Part shown: positions 37,075-48,156 of the stretch, one piece after another
How positions within the stretch are numbered: the first letter of the stretch is position 1
Layout of the letters: every line of letters starts with the position of its first letter
Assembly: GCA_034440615.1 (NCBI GenBank)
Contig: JAOTOM010003826.1
Location: 125,892-189,891 of the forward strand
From: Ashinkailepas kermadecensis
Taxonomy: Eukaryota; Arthropoda; Thecostraca; Neolepadidae
Direction: 5' to 3'
DNA: 64,000 nt
Notes under the pieces: model-generated
The model's database searches: none
What the model saw: the letters and a program-made list of their open reading frames with translations, nothing else
What the model was told of the DNA's origin: nothing
Made by a program: the position numbers and the translations under genes

Positions 37075-37748
37075 TGTTGTTTTATGAAGATTATTGAGGG
37101 GGCAAAGTGCCGCAGGATTGATGTAGGTATAAGATATGGCTGTTTCACACGTGCATCGAAGGAGTGGGGGGGGGGACGGGATCCGCCCTCTTCTGTTTTT
37201 TACATTATCTCATAAACGGGCGGCGATATTGTCATGTAATGTTGTGACTTTGTGGGAAAAAAAACCGATAAACGCATCCTATGCAACACAAAATCGAAAT
37301 CCGTCAATAAATATAGGAATTGCGGGGTGCCAAATCGGCCGACTAGGCGGCGGTCGGCGAGCGTTCAAGGTCACAAAGACTTCGTCGGTACGGTGGAGGG
37401 ACAGTGTGGTGAGGCAGCTGATCACGACTTCATTTGACCTTAAAATCCTAGGGTCATGAAATGTGTACTGCAGCGAGATCACTACAACCACAATCTACCC
37501 TCCAAATTGTGTCAGTAGTTTCCGGAATCTTAGGGGCAGGGGCAGAATCCCTCCCCTCCTGTACTGCGTGTGTGTATGTGTGTGATGTGCGTATACATGT
37601 GCGTGTGCGTGTGCACGTATGTGTGCAAGTGTTGGTGGCAGGCTTGTCCGTTGGTGGACACTGGCGTACTGCTGACCTTGACCTGTCCGTGACAAAACGC
37701 CTCGGGCCGTGGTGACGCGGAAGCAAGACAGGAGACATATGATGGTGC
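37073..37748. other. Intergenic, no gene recognised
   Basis: It contains a TG/CG-rich purine-pyrimidine alternating stretch (about 37566-37628). Exact FTZ-F1-type sites lie at 37365-37373 (TCAAGGTCA) and 37673-37681 (TGACCTTGA). Confidence 0.45.
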
Positions 37749-38405
37749 ATGAGTGCACAAGTACTATCTGTGACTCAGCAGGAGAAGGACTTAGGTGTTA
37801 TTTTGAACACAAAATTGGGGGCATCAGAACAGACCAAAGAAGCCAGGAAGAAGGCACTAAGAATGCTTGGGGAAATACAGAGGAATGTGTCATACAAAAG
37901 TGAGGAGGTCATCAGGAAGCTTTACTGTGCATATGTCAGGCCACATTTGGAATACTGTTTCCAAGCTTGGTTCCCTAGTTATGAGAAAGATTGTTGGCTT
38001 TTAGAGAGCGTACAAAAGAGGGCAACAAAAATGGTTAATGGTATAGGCAACCTGGCATATGAGGAAAGATTGAAGAAATTGAATATGTTTTCACTTAGAT
38101 ATAGAAGGCTGAGAGGAGATCTCATCGAGGTTTTTAAATTTGTTCATGGTCAGGAACAGGGATATCTCAGGGAAATGTTTGAATTTAACAGAAATGATGC
38201 AATTAGAGGTCATCAATTCAAAATTAAAGTTAATCACAGCAGGACAAGGTTAAGACAGTCTTTCTTCACCAACAGGGTAGTAGAACACTGGAACCAGCTG
38301 CCAGGAACCATTGTCAGTAGCAACACACTGAACATTTTTAAAAACGGCATAGACAATCATTATAAGAATAGGGGGCTTGTTTTTCTGTATTCCAGGGAGG
38401 GTTGA
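37749..38405 (+). pseudogene. CR1-type LINE, 3' end of reverse transcriptase ORF
   Basis: A 218-codon open frame corresponds to the C-terminal third of a CR1/Jockey-superfamily ORF2. It has EKDLGVILN, then VRPHLEYC, LESVQKRATKMV, YEERLKKL, RRLRGDLIEVFK, RGHQ and WNQLPG in the family order. The endonuclease and the catalytic YADD core are absent, so this is a 5'-truncated copy that starts near 37745. It was probably inserted by target-primed reverse transcription. The frame is uninterrupted, which suggests moderate age. Confidence 0.88.
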
Positions 38406-38433
38406 TCGACAGGGAGGAGTTGGGAGTTCAGAG

Positions 38434-38790
38434 GAGTTTGAAATTGTTGAGTGTGTTATGCAATAGCAAGTGAGTCTCTTATTAAGTCTAAACGCTTTAT
38501 AACTTTATATAGGGTGTACCTAGCAGTGGATTCAGCACCTTCCTTCGGGATGTGATACTGATGAGATTATCTATGGTAGCACGATGGGTATGATGGGAGG
38601 AGTTTGTAATTGTTGAGTGTATTATGCAATAGCAAGTGAGTCTCTTATTAAGTCTGAACGCTTTATGAATTTGTGTAGGGTGTGCCTAGCAGTGGATTCG
38701 GCACCTTCCTTCGGGATGTGATGCTGATGAGATTGTCTATGGTGGCACGATGGGTGTGATGGGAGGAGCTTGTGATTGTTGAGGGTGTTA
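38434..38790 (+). repeat. 166-bp tandem repeat in the CR1 3' region
   Basis: GAGTTTGAAATTGTTGAGTG at 38434 recurs at 38600 and, as GAGCTTGTGATTGTTGAG, at 38766, a period of exactly 166 bp. The third unit is cut off after GGGTGTTA by the 3' poly(A) end (T-run on this strand) of LINE A, which inserted here. Confidence 0.93.
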
Positions 38791-39108
38791 TTTATTTTAT
38801 TTTTTTATTTTTGTTTTTTTTCCTAAATCTTTAGCTAAGGCAAAGTGCCATCTGCTAGAGATTGCTACGTTAAAGAAGGAGTTACGTTAATCCGGCTTAT
38901 GTGACATCCGGTTATATCACCTAGTCAAGAAAGGAGAGACGCCGTCAAACAAGAAATATGGCGTAGAGACGATACACGCATGTCATACAGGTACATATAC
39001 ATACATACAGACACTCATGACAATGGAAGGACATTTGGAGGGTGGGCAGCATCGTAACCTCCGGAGAGGCTCCACTGCCCACCTGCGACCTGAAAAGCGA
39101 AGCGGAGG

Positions 39109-39242
39109 CCCGACGCCCAGGGCGAGTCGTGGGCGTCGGGCCCGACCTTGTGTGTGTAAGTGTATGTTTTAAGTTAAAGCCTGGAAACCCCTAAAAAGGG
39201 GAAAACCAGGCTGCTTGGAAAACCCGAGGGTAAAAAACCAAG
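39109..39242 (-). other. LINE A 3' UTR structured RNA elements
   Basis: In the sense (minus) direction there are two adjacent G/T-rich hairpins at 39180-39242 (CTTGG...CCAAG enclosing CCC...GGG, then CCTGG...CCAGG enclosing CCCCT...AGGGG). An 11-bp-stem hairpin at 39109-39140 (CCCGACGCCCA with TGGGCGTCGGG) follows. A further 9-bp stem pairs 39041-39049 with 39075-39083 (GGTGGGCAG with CTGCCCACC). The same series is in LINE B and LINE C. Confidence 0.8.
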
Positions 39243-39444
39243 CGCAATTGAAAAGGAAGTCCGTCCGTATTAGCCAAATTTGATCGGATCCTGTCTACCT
39301 AGTGTGAGATAACCTATATGTATGTGTTTTGCGACGACGGAGAGGAAGAGATGTGGAGCGGAGTCATACAGCCAGTACGGAGTGTGGCGCGTGTCTTATA
39401 ACTTTTATCAGGCTAGCTTGGAAAAGGAAAATGCGACGGAGGCT

Positions 39445-39960
39445 TTATATCAGTTCGGAGAGTTTGGTGTCCTGGAGGAAGCGAAAGAGTAAATCAAGTA
39501 GTTCCGGGTGGTCATTCCCGAGGAGAGCTTGAAGCGAAAGTTGTGAGTGGATCTTGGCGACATATTGCATGATATAGCGACGGTGAAGAGCATATGCTGG
39601 ACAGTCAAGTAAGATATGAGTGACAGTAAGGCGTACGTGACATGTGTTGCAAAGTGGAAGGCGGTGAGGTCTATGAAAAATATAATTGTGTGTCAAATCG
39701 GTGTGTCCCAGGCGAAGCCTGGCGAGCACCACCTCGTTCAGACGGGTGTGCTGGTTGGAGGAGGGCCAGCTGGAGAGTGTGGGCTTGATGGTGTGTAGGT
39801 GTGTGGTGTTGTGTGACCAGCAGGCCTGAATATACTTTTTGAACAGATTATTTGTGAGGGATAAAAGATCTCCGGGGGGGTATTGGGCTCCGTTGTTATC
39901 GGGGAGGTCGATCGCCGCGCGGGCGAGACCATCAACCCGTTCATTTCCCGGGATGCCCCT
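39445..39960 (-). pseudogene. LINE A ORF2, 3' part beyond the hAT insertion
   Basis: It continues the RNase H with RGIPGNERVDGLARAAIDLP. A terminal CCHC-like finger (CNTCHVRLTVTHILLDC) follows, and the frame ends in KLSELI. Two offsetting G-run changes near 39876-39890 alter a few residues relative to LINE B. It is separated from the rest of ORF2 by 3.4 kb of hAT sequence. Confidence 0.88.
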
Positions 39961-42900
39961 ATGTCCAGTAGGGTGTCTCTAAAATATCAATTCCCCCCTG
40001 TTACTTTTGCAAGTTAACCAGGGCTGTGTAATCGACTAAAGAAACACATGCCGAAGAAATCAGATTTTTATCCTCACTACAGCCGAGGCGCCGCAAGGTT
40101 TTGTAAATCAAGAAAAGTGATAAAATTGCCAATGACGAGGCTGAGTCTGATTTTAAAATAAACAATGAATGCCTATAAAAAATGTTAATTTGGTTAATTA
40201 TTGACCCTGTGCTCCCTTTCTTTACAGGAGTGAGCAGCATGGAGAAGATGAGGGGCGGCCTAAAGGAAAGGGGCGCACACAGGCAGATATCCTGATGGCA
40301 GACCAGGACTCCCCTGTGACAGGCAGGCGCCGCCCGGCTGCACCTCCCTCTACCTGGACCCCGAGGGATAACCAGACAGCTGGTGTCACTCCCAGGGTGA
40401 AGGACCCCACGGCTACCTCCAGCAGGCCTTCCTTCTACCTGGTGGGTAAATGCCCGACGAGCCTCAGCAACTCCAAGTTGCCGAATACCAGTCATGTGCT
40501 CGGCCGATTTCTCCCCCATTCGGAGAACACCAGCGTTCTGGAGGCTGCGAAACTCACTGCACTGGAGGTTAAGGCTGTGTGGCAGCATCAATTCGGGCCG
40601 CAGCTGATCATGGGGAAGGAGATTGGTGTGGAAGCGGAAAACGAGGAAGTAAAACTGATCAAATCTGATCGCCACATTGCTGAGCAGGTGGCAAATCTGT
40701 CCAAGAAGTGGCGGAGTTTGGAGCAGGACAGCAGGAGGCCTGACAGGTCTGCCCGGTCAACTTTCCAGGGGAAGCAGGATCAGTTCATTGCTGACCTGGA
40801 ACTGCCCTTCAGTGTGGCCAAGGCTGATGCTAGGAAGATCATCCAGCACTCGGGTATCAAGGACTGGGAGGAGGAGTGGCAGTACCTGTAGAACCAGCTG
40901 AGCAGGGAACAGGTGGGCTGCCTCGGGTCCTGGGACTTCAGCCAGAAGAAGAGGGACGACAGGAAGCTGAAGGATGTAGAGAGGGGTAAAGCCAGCGTGA
41001 GCGCATCCAAGAGCAAGGAAGCTTGTGCAGAGCTTATGAGGCCAAAGCGGCAGTATGAGAGAGGGTCAGCGAGGGATGAAGTAGAGATGACAGATGATGA
41101 AGACGAAGATGAGGATTATGTTGCCAAAGAAACAAAGAAAAAAAGAAAATTGATATCATGAGCAAGATTTCTGTGACAGCCGATGCTCGAAACCTTTCCC
41201 TTTCTGACCGCACAGTTATGGCGGCGGCCGTGGTCAATGCCTTTCCAGACATTAACATAGATGACACAAAAATTAACCGTTCCACTGCCTGGAGGATGGG
41301 GAAGAAGATGAGGTTAGAGAAGGCAGAAGAGATGAAGGAGCAGTTCCAGTGCCCTGAAAAGGTGGTGGTACACTGGGATGGGAAGACCCTGGATCTGAAG
41401 GGGAGGATAGTGTCAAAGAGGGTGTGTGTCTACCTGTCTGGGGTGGATGCTGAGAAGAGCAGGAAACTCCTCGGTATCCCTGACTGTCCCTCGGGGAAGG
41501 GCGTGGACGAATTTGAAGTGGTGCGAGAGCACCTAGTTACTTGGGAGATTCAGAAGCAAATCGTTGGCATGGTTTTTGATACAACCAACTCAAACAGCGG
41601 CAAGTTTGCAGGGGCCTGCAGGTACCTGGAGATCTGGGTCGACTCTCCCATCCTCTGGCTGGCCTGCCGGCGCCACGTGGCCGAGCTGCACGTTGGCGCT
41701 GCGATGAAGGAGATCACTGGTGTCACCAAGGAGCCAGGAGTCGGTCTGTTTAGGCGGCTAAGGGATCATTGGTACGACCTAGACATCAACATGGAGGATC
41801 TAGTGACGTTTGACCACACCTCGCTGGCGCCAGAGCTGTAGGAAGAAGCAGAGAACCTGCTGCAGTGGGCACAGGAGCAGCTGGCCAAGGGTACTTTCCC
41901 CAGAGACGATTACCGCGAATTCATGGAACTAGTGGTCATTACCCTCGGTGGGAAGGTCGAGGGTTTCACTTTCAAGCTGCCGGGACCTGACCACCACGCC
42001 CGGTGGATGAGGAAGTGCATTTATTTCCTGAATATTAGGCTGATGAGGAAGGTGTTTGTCCTGACAGAGGAGGAGCAGGGACAGACCAACAACGTGGTAG
42101 AGTTCGTGCTGCTCATGCATGCCAAGTACTGGTTTACCACCCCCCTCGCGCTCGTCTGCTGCTAGGCAGGATCTGGAGTTGATGTCTATCGTCAACAAGT
42201 ACAGGCTGGTGAACCCGAGGCTGGCCTCTGCAGTCCTCAAGTCCTGCAATAGGCATCTGTGGTACATCACCCCGCAGCTGATAGTGCTCTCCCTGACTGA
42301 CACGGGGCTGGAGGACGACACCAAGGAGCAGATGGCCAGGCAGCTGCACAGCATGGAGAGGAAGGAAATCAGGACCGGCAAGCCGGCCTTTCCTGTGCTG
42401 CCCGACGGCCCCACTGTGGCCAGGCGGGAGATGGCCTCCCTGATTACCTCCGACTCCTGGCTCGTGTTCAACATTCTGCAGCTGAATGGCCCCCAGGACT
42501 GGCTGCTGGCCCCCGCCACGTCCTGGTCCTTCTCCCCAGAGCACAAGGTGCTGGAGGAGTTCACCCGGAACCTGCTCGTAGTGAACGATCTGGCGGAGCG
42601 AGGGATCCACTTGGCCAATGACTACATCAACCGCGTCCAGTCCGAAGAGCAGAGGGCCGCTCTCTTCCAGGTTGTGGAGGACTTCAGGAGCAGCGTGAAG
42701 GGCACCACCAAGGCCAGCCTGCGGCTGTGCTAGATCGAGTCCCACGTGGGAGACACGAAGGAGACTCAGTGACTGGACATGAGGCTGTGGTAGATCTAGA
42801 AGTGCCTGTTAACATCGTATGATATTGTTGCAATATATCCACATCCAATGAAATATCTGTGTTTACTGCCAAATGGCGGCGCTGTGGTAAATATATGCGC

Positions 42901-43388
42901 ATATAGCACTATAGCAATGAGGTCTTTCACCCTGGGAGTGACACCAGCTGTGAGGTTATCCTTCTGGGTCAAGGTAGGGGGAGGTGCAGCCGGGCGGCAC
43001 CTGCCTGTCACAGGGTAGTCCTGGTCTGCCGTCAGGATATCTGCCTGTGTGCGCCCCTTTACTTTAGGCCGCCCCTCGTCTTCTCCCTGCCGCTCCCCCT
43101 GTAAAGAAAGGAAATACCGGGTCTATATCAGGAAAAACTATTATTCAACATAACTCAAATTAGCATTGTTTATAGGCCTGTATTGTTTATTTTAAAATCA
43201 GACTCAGCCTCGTCATTGGCAATTTTATGACTTTTGTTGATTTACAAAACCTTGCGGCGCCTCGGCTGTAGTGAGGATAAAAATCCGATTTCTTCGGCAT
43301 GTGCTTCTTTAGTCGACTACACAGCCCTGGTTAGCTTGCAAAAGTAATAGGGAGGAAATTCATATTTTAGAGACACCCTAATGTCCAG
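39961..43388 (+). mobile_element. hAT DNA transposon with 8-bp target-site duplication
   Basis: The element spans 39969-43380 (3412 bp). It starts TAGGGTGTCTCTAAAATAT and ends with the exact reverse complement. It is flanked by ATGTCCAG at 39961-39968 and 43381-43388, and LINE B shows the empty site as ATGTCCGG. The 8-bp duplication and TAGGG end (5'-YARNG) are hAT hallmarks. The terminal inverted repeats are long: about 39969-40424 matches about 42916-43380, with diverged stretches, and extends into the first codons of the transposase. Confidence 0.95.
40295..42733 (+). pseudogene. Divergent hAT transposase, broken
   Basis: Cut-and-paste transposase in pieces. 40295-40888 holds the N-terminus, followed by an in-frame TAG (40889). 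The same frame continues through an acidic/Lys-rich linker to 41161. A 1-nt shift in an A-rich tract near 41125-41150 leads to 41158-41838, with VVHWDGKTLDL (first Asp), VFDTTNSNSG (second Asp) and CRRH (the hAT CX2H motif). A TAG (41839) precedes 41842-42165 with HARWMRKCIY (RW motif). A last shift near 42150 leads to a segment to 42733 with NDLAERGIHLANDY, whose Glu may be the third catalytic residue. Two stops and two frameshifts make it inactive. The assignment rests on these motifs plus the ends. The family is unlike Ac, hobo or Tol2. Confidence 0.82.
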
Positions 43389-46300
43389 GGATCCGGAGCA
43401 GTGTGAGTGGAAGGTGTGCGTGGTTGGCATCGTAGAGGTGTCGGATGGCGTGGAGCGTGGGATGTGTGGTGTTGTGTATTGAGGCGAGGGCGTCCACGGA
43501 GGATCGTGAGTCAGTGCATATTGTAGTAGGGGTAGTAATGCGTTGCGCAATGATGTGTTGTAGGCAAGTGAGTATGGCGACTAGTTCTGCTGTGTATACC
43601 GAATGGTGAAGTGTTAATTTGGTTTGACCAGTGTCGGGCCCACCGCACCAGGCGGCTCCCGTACCATTGCTGGTACGTGAGCCGTCCGTGTAGAAGAAGG
43701 TGTGTTGTGGGTGGGCCTCTTGATATTCAAAAAATTGAATTTGGACTTCAATGGGGGTGAGCAGGTTTTTGTTTTCCCGAAAGAGATACTCAAGTTTGGG
43801 GTGTTTCATGTGCCAAAACGGGATTAGAGGAGGCAATTTGTCGGGGATTACGTTTGGGAATTTGAGTGCGAATGTGAGGACATGGTCTAAATGTATGGCA
43901 ATATTGTATTTGTTCCTATTATATGTACGTCGAACGGGAGGATTAGAGAGTGCGAGGGTGGCAGGGTGGTTGTGTTGTGTTGTGGTGCGAAAGTGGTATC
44001 TGACTAGTTGAAGTATTCTGCGGTGTTGTAAGCTGGGGAGGTGGGCCTCAGCCCGGAGACTAGTGATGGGCGTGGTGTGGTGTGCTCCGGTGATGAGGCG
44101 AATTGCGTTATTCTGTATGCGTTCAAGTGTTGTGATGTGTGAAGGGGATATATTATCGAAGATAAACGCATTGTATTCCAGGATTGAGCGAATCAGAGTA
44201 ATATACATTGTGTTGAGTGTGGCCCTGTCTGCACCCCAGTCACGACCGGAGATGCAGCGCAGGAGATTTAGACGTTTTGCGCAACGTTGTTTTAGATAAG
44301 CAATATAGGGGCCGAAACAAAGACTTTTGTCTAGTACGATGCCAAGATAGGTGAAGGTGGTTTGGTGAGGGATAATTTGGTCGCGGTAACGGAGTGGTGT
44401 AAGAGGTGGAATGTACGTGGTGAGCCGGGAGAAAAGCATTGTGACAGATTTGGTGGGGGAGATTTGCAGTCCCCAGAGGGAGCACCAGGAATCAATTTGA
44501 TTCATGGCGCGCTGCATTATATAATTTGCATTGTCTGCCGATGGGTGCGTGCACCATATGGCCAAATCATCGGCGTAAATGGAGTATTTTAGACAGGGGG
44601 CTATGTGATGGAGGTCAGCGAGCGCATCGTTAATCATGATAAGAAAGAGGGTGGGGGATAGCACGCTGCCTTGTGGGACGCCTTGATCTAATTTTTGGGA
44701 CCGAGAATGGATATTGCCGCAGCGGACGGTGAATGTTCTATTAGCGAGAAAGTTGGTGATAAATTTTGCCATTCTGCCTCTGATGCCAATACGGTGTAAT
44801 TTGATTCGGAGTGCCGAGCTGTGTACTTTATTGAATGCGGATTTTAAATCGAGAAAGAGTGCCACGGTTTCATGTTTTTTCATGAAACCGCGCTGAATCG
44901 AGTCAACTAATAGAATGAGGTTGTCAGAGGTGCTGTGTCTGGGTCGAAAGCCGCTTTGAAGGGGTGTGAGAATTTCGTTGTTTTCAAGGTGAACTCTGAT
45001 TCGTCCATTGACCAAGCGCTCAAAAAGTTTAGAGGCACAACTAGTGAGAGAGATAGGTCGATAGCCAGAGGGGAAGGTCGCGAGGTTTGCGAGGTTTAGC
45101 GATAGGAATGATAGTGCTAGTAGACCAGGAGAGGGGGAAGGTGCCGTCAGTCCATAGTTGGTTTAGTGCCGAAAGGAGGTTGTCTTTTCCGGAGTCGGAT
45201 ACATTTTGGAAGAAGGGGTATGCCCATTGGTCAGGGCCAGCCGCGGTGTTTGTTACTTTGGATAGGGATAAATTTAGTTCATAGAGAGTAAAGGGGGCAT
45301 TATATGGTTCCGTGTTGTCCGAGGTAAAGTTGCAGGTGGCGAGAGTGTTTTGTAGGAAGTCGGTGGTTTGTTGCGAGTATTGCGTATTTGAGGAGATGTC
45401 TGCATAATAGGTGGCAAAGTGTTCCGCGACTTCCGAGGATTCTGTGATGCTGCGTTGATTAATTGTCAGTTGTGGGAATCCGCGGTGTGGGGATCTGCCA
45501 TTTGAGAAAGAGCGAATTTTGGTCCAAATTTGGCCGATGGGAGTAAAACGGTTCAATGAGTTTGAATAGAGTTGCCAGCTGCGTTTTTTGGCGCTAAGGA
45601 TAATCTGCTGACAACGTTTTTTAGCCTCGCGGGCTTCTAACATGTTTTGGGTGGTGAGATTTTTGCGAAATTTTCGCTCAGCCCGCCGCCGCAGAGCGAC
45701 GGCGCGTTGACACTCGTCGTTCCACCACGGCACGTGATGACAGCCGGGGGAGCGACGAGTGTGGGGGACATGATTTTCTGCCGCGAGTAATATGGTGTCA
45801 AGAAAAGCTGATATTGGGGGGTGTGAATGAGGAGGGAAGACGGTGTCAATTTCCTGGGAGAAAGAAGGCCATTTCGCCTTGCGAACATTCCAGCGGGGGA
45901 TAAATGAATAATCTCTAGCCTGGGCTGAGCGTTCAAGCATAATATGAATAGGGAAGTGATCGCTAAAGAGGGGGTCGGGTTGTACATGCCAAGAAAAGAG
46001 GGGTGAGATGGAGACCGAGGCCAAAGATAGGTCGATGGCAGATGGTCGGAACGGGGCAATGTCGGTGTTGTGTGTGGGTGTTTGGTCATTTAAAAAGACC
46101 ATGTTGTGGGTGTTGAGGAGTGTTTCGATGTGGTGTCCGCGAGGTGATGTGGTGTGACAGCCCCATGCCTGGTGGTGGGCATTAAGATCTCCCAGCACCA
46201 GACAGGGGTGAGGGAGGAGACCGAATAGGTCGGTCACAGAAGATAAGGATAGTGTAGGAGAAGGTGGGAGATAGAGAGAGAGTATAGTAAGCTCTAGTTG

Positions 46301-46603
46301 TGCAATTTTGACAGAAACGGCAATAAAATTTAGGTTATTTACAATGGGGATCTGACGATGAAGGAGGGTGTCGAATATAGATAAGGCGATCCCGCCGCCG
46401 CGGGATGTAGAATTTCTATTGTTGGTGTAGAGGGAATAACCAAAGATATTAAAATTATATGGGTCATTGTCGCGCCATCGGGTCTCCTGAACGGCGGCAA
46501 TCAATGGTTTATTTCTGATGATATATTCCTTGAATTCTGCCCAATGGGATATGAGGGACCTCGTATTCCATTGGAGCAAGAATTCAGTGGTGGGTGTCTG
46601 CAT
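43389..46603 (-). pseudogene. LINE A ORF2, 5' part: endonuclease, reverse transcriptase, start of RNase H
   Basis: The endonuclease retains QWN, AVQETRW, LGDLNAHHQAWG and SDHFPI. An extra G in the run near 45070 (AGAGGGGAAGG against AGAGGGAAGG in LINE B) shifts the frame after KPRKPRDLP. The frame resumes with MVNGRIRVHLENNEIL (from 45015) and carries the RT core (FLDLKSAFN, QGVPQGSVLSP, SIYADDLAIW) and RNase H residues (FYTDGS, AELVAI, TDSRSSVDA). It runs to LLRIPGH, where the hAT insertion interrupts it. A full-length product cannot be made. Confidence 0.92.
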
Positions 46604-48156
46604 TAGTGTTGTGTTGTGTGGTGATGATCACGCCCTCGCAGGCGTGTGTGTGGCTGTGAGGGCGTGATGGGGTTATCCGTCTCGTAGGAGGCGGACGACC
46701 CTGGTGACGTGGAGAGGGGCTCTGGATCCCCAGTGCGGTCCGGGCTCGGGGAACGGGAGCGAGCACTCGATTCCGGGGACAGAGTGGGGAGGCGACGGCC
46801 CTGAGGGGGCGGTGTGGAAGACGCCCGAGCCTTGGTCGGAGCAGCCTGTTGGCGGTGGAGGGGCTGAGCGCTAGAGCAACCGGTGACTGGGGTCGCCGCG
46901 GTCTGCTGCGCGGCCCGACAGTGGTGGGCGGTGTCTGCCTTGGCGGGGCCCGCGGCAGGGGCAGGGCGCATGGCCGGCTTGGTGACGTCCTGTGGGCGGT
47001 GCGGGGACCGGGGGACGGAGGGGCCCGCTAAGGGGGCAGGGCGAGAGGCCGGGGAAGGAGAGGAGGGAAGCGGGTCGCAGTCGGACCGACCCGACCCTCC
47101 AGACCTGGGGCGGGAGCTCGCTTCAGCCGGAGTCGGCCACATTGGGGCCAAGTGGGGCCGGGCCCACACCATCGGTGGTGCGGGCGGCGAGGAGCCCTGT
47201 GAGGTGAGTCGCCGCTGCTGACGCTCTTTGGCGTCGAGCCACGCAGGGCAGCGTGGGGATGCGGCCGGGTGGGGGCCCAGGCAGGCCGCGCAACGTGGGA
47301 CCTCGGACGCGCACATATCCGTCGTGTGCCCCTCGGCACATCGCCCACATACAGGCTCCCTGGAGCGACACGCCTTTGCCAGGTGCCCGTACCTTTGGCA
47401 GAAGGCACATCGGGCCGGTGGTGGGGTCCAGGGGCGGAGAGGGATGCGCAAGTAGCCCGCCATGACGTGGGTTGGCGGGACTTGCGTGCGGAAGCCCAGT
47501 TTCAGGACTGGGCCCGCACGAGGGCGACGACCGAGACGGGTCACGTCGCACACTCCCTGCGACTGCAGCTCGTCCAGGAGCTCCTCCTCGGACAGATCCA
47601 CCAGCTCCGGGGCGTAAGCGGTGGCATAAACCAGGTTGAGCCTGTCCGCGAGCTCAGCCGTGATGTCCTTGCCGAGGAACCGGTTTAGGCTCATGAAGGC
47701 ACGTGCCTGTGAGGCTTCCCTAACCCGCACCAGCAGGGCACCAGAGCGGAGGACCTTCGCCGAGGAAACTCCGCCTGTCCACCCGTCCAGCTCCCGTGCT
47801 ACCGCAAACGGGGAGGTTCGGGCCCACGATCCCTCCTTCCTCGTCACCAACACGAATGACTCACCCTCCGGGGGTCGCGGGGAGGGGGCAGGCGGCTCCA
47901 GGCCGGGGGCGGCGTCCTCCGTCCTCCGAGGGGGGCTGGGTGTTCCCGGGCATACCGGGGCAGGGCGGGTGCACTTACACCAGAGGGGAGAGGGTGGAGT
48001 GTATGTGTGGATAAGGGCGCCCGGAAGGGGTGCAAGCAAGAAAGGCACCCTGAGGGGATGCTGCAAGGAAAGATGTGAAGAACTGGCGTGTGAAAGGGGA
48101 AGAAAGACACAGAGTTTTGGAGGGATGGGAAAATCGGTCAGAGGCGGGGCAGTCAC
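46603..48156 (-). CDS. LINE A ORF1, gag-like nucleic-acid-binding protein
   Basis: This 517-codon frame encodes the element's RNA-binding protein, which packages the transcript. After a Pro-rich N-terminus comes a folded part with VCDVTRLGRRPRAGPVLKLG, then three zinc knuckles: CAFCQRYGHLAKAC (CX2CX4HX4C), CGRCAEGHTTDMC (CX2CX3HX4C) and CAACLGPHPAASPRC (CX2CX3HX6C). That pattern is typical of Jockey/I-group gag proteins. The Ser/Pro/Arg-rich tail is probably disordered. The frame is intact. Its stop overlaps the ORF2 start as TAATG, which suggests termination-reinitiation. The true start could be an internal Met. Confidence 0.9.
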   Translation of the reverse strand: MTAPPLTDFPIPPKLCVFLPLSHASSSHLSLQHPLRVPFLLAPLPGALIHTYTPPSPLWCKCTRPAPVCPGTPSPPRRTEDAAPGLEPPAPSPRPPEGESFVLVTRKEGSWARTSPFAVARELDGWTGGVSSAKVLRSGALLVRVREASQARAFMSLNRFLGKDITAELADRLNLVYATAYAPELVDLSEEELLDELQSQGVCDVTRLGRRPRAGPVLKLGFRTQVPPTHVMAGYLRIPLRPWTPPPARCAFCQRYGHLAKACRSREPVCGRCAEGHTTDMCASEVPRCAACLGPHPAASPRCPAWLDAKERQQRRLTSQGSSPPAPPMVWARPHLAPMWPTPAEASSRPRSGGSGRSDCDPLPSSPSPASRPAPLAGPSVPRSPHRPQDVTKPAMRPAPAAGPAKADTAHHCRAAQQTAATPVTGCSSAQPLHRQQAAPTKARASSTPPPQGRRLPTLSPESSARSRSPSPDRTGDPEPLSTSPGSSASYETDNPITPSQPHTRLRGRDHHHTTQH

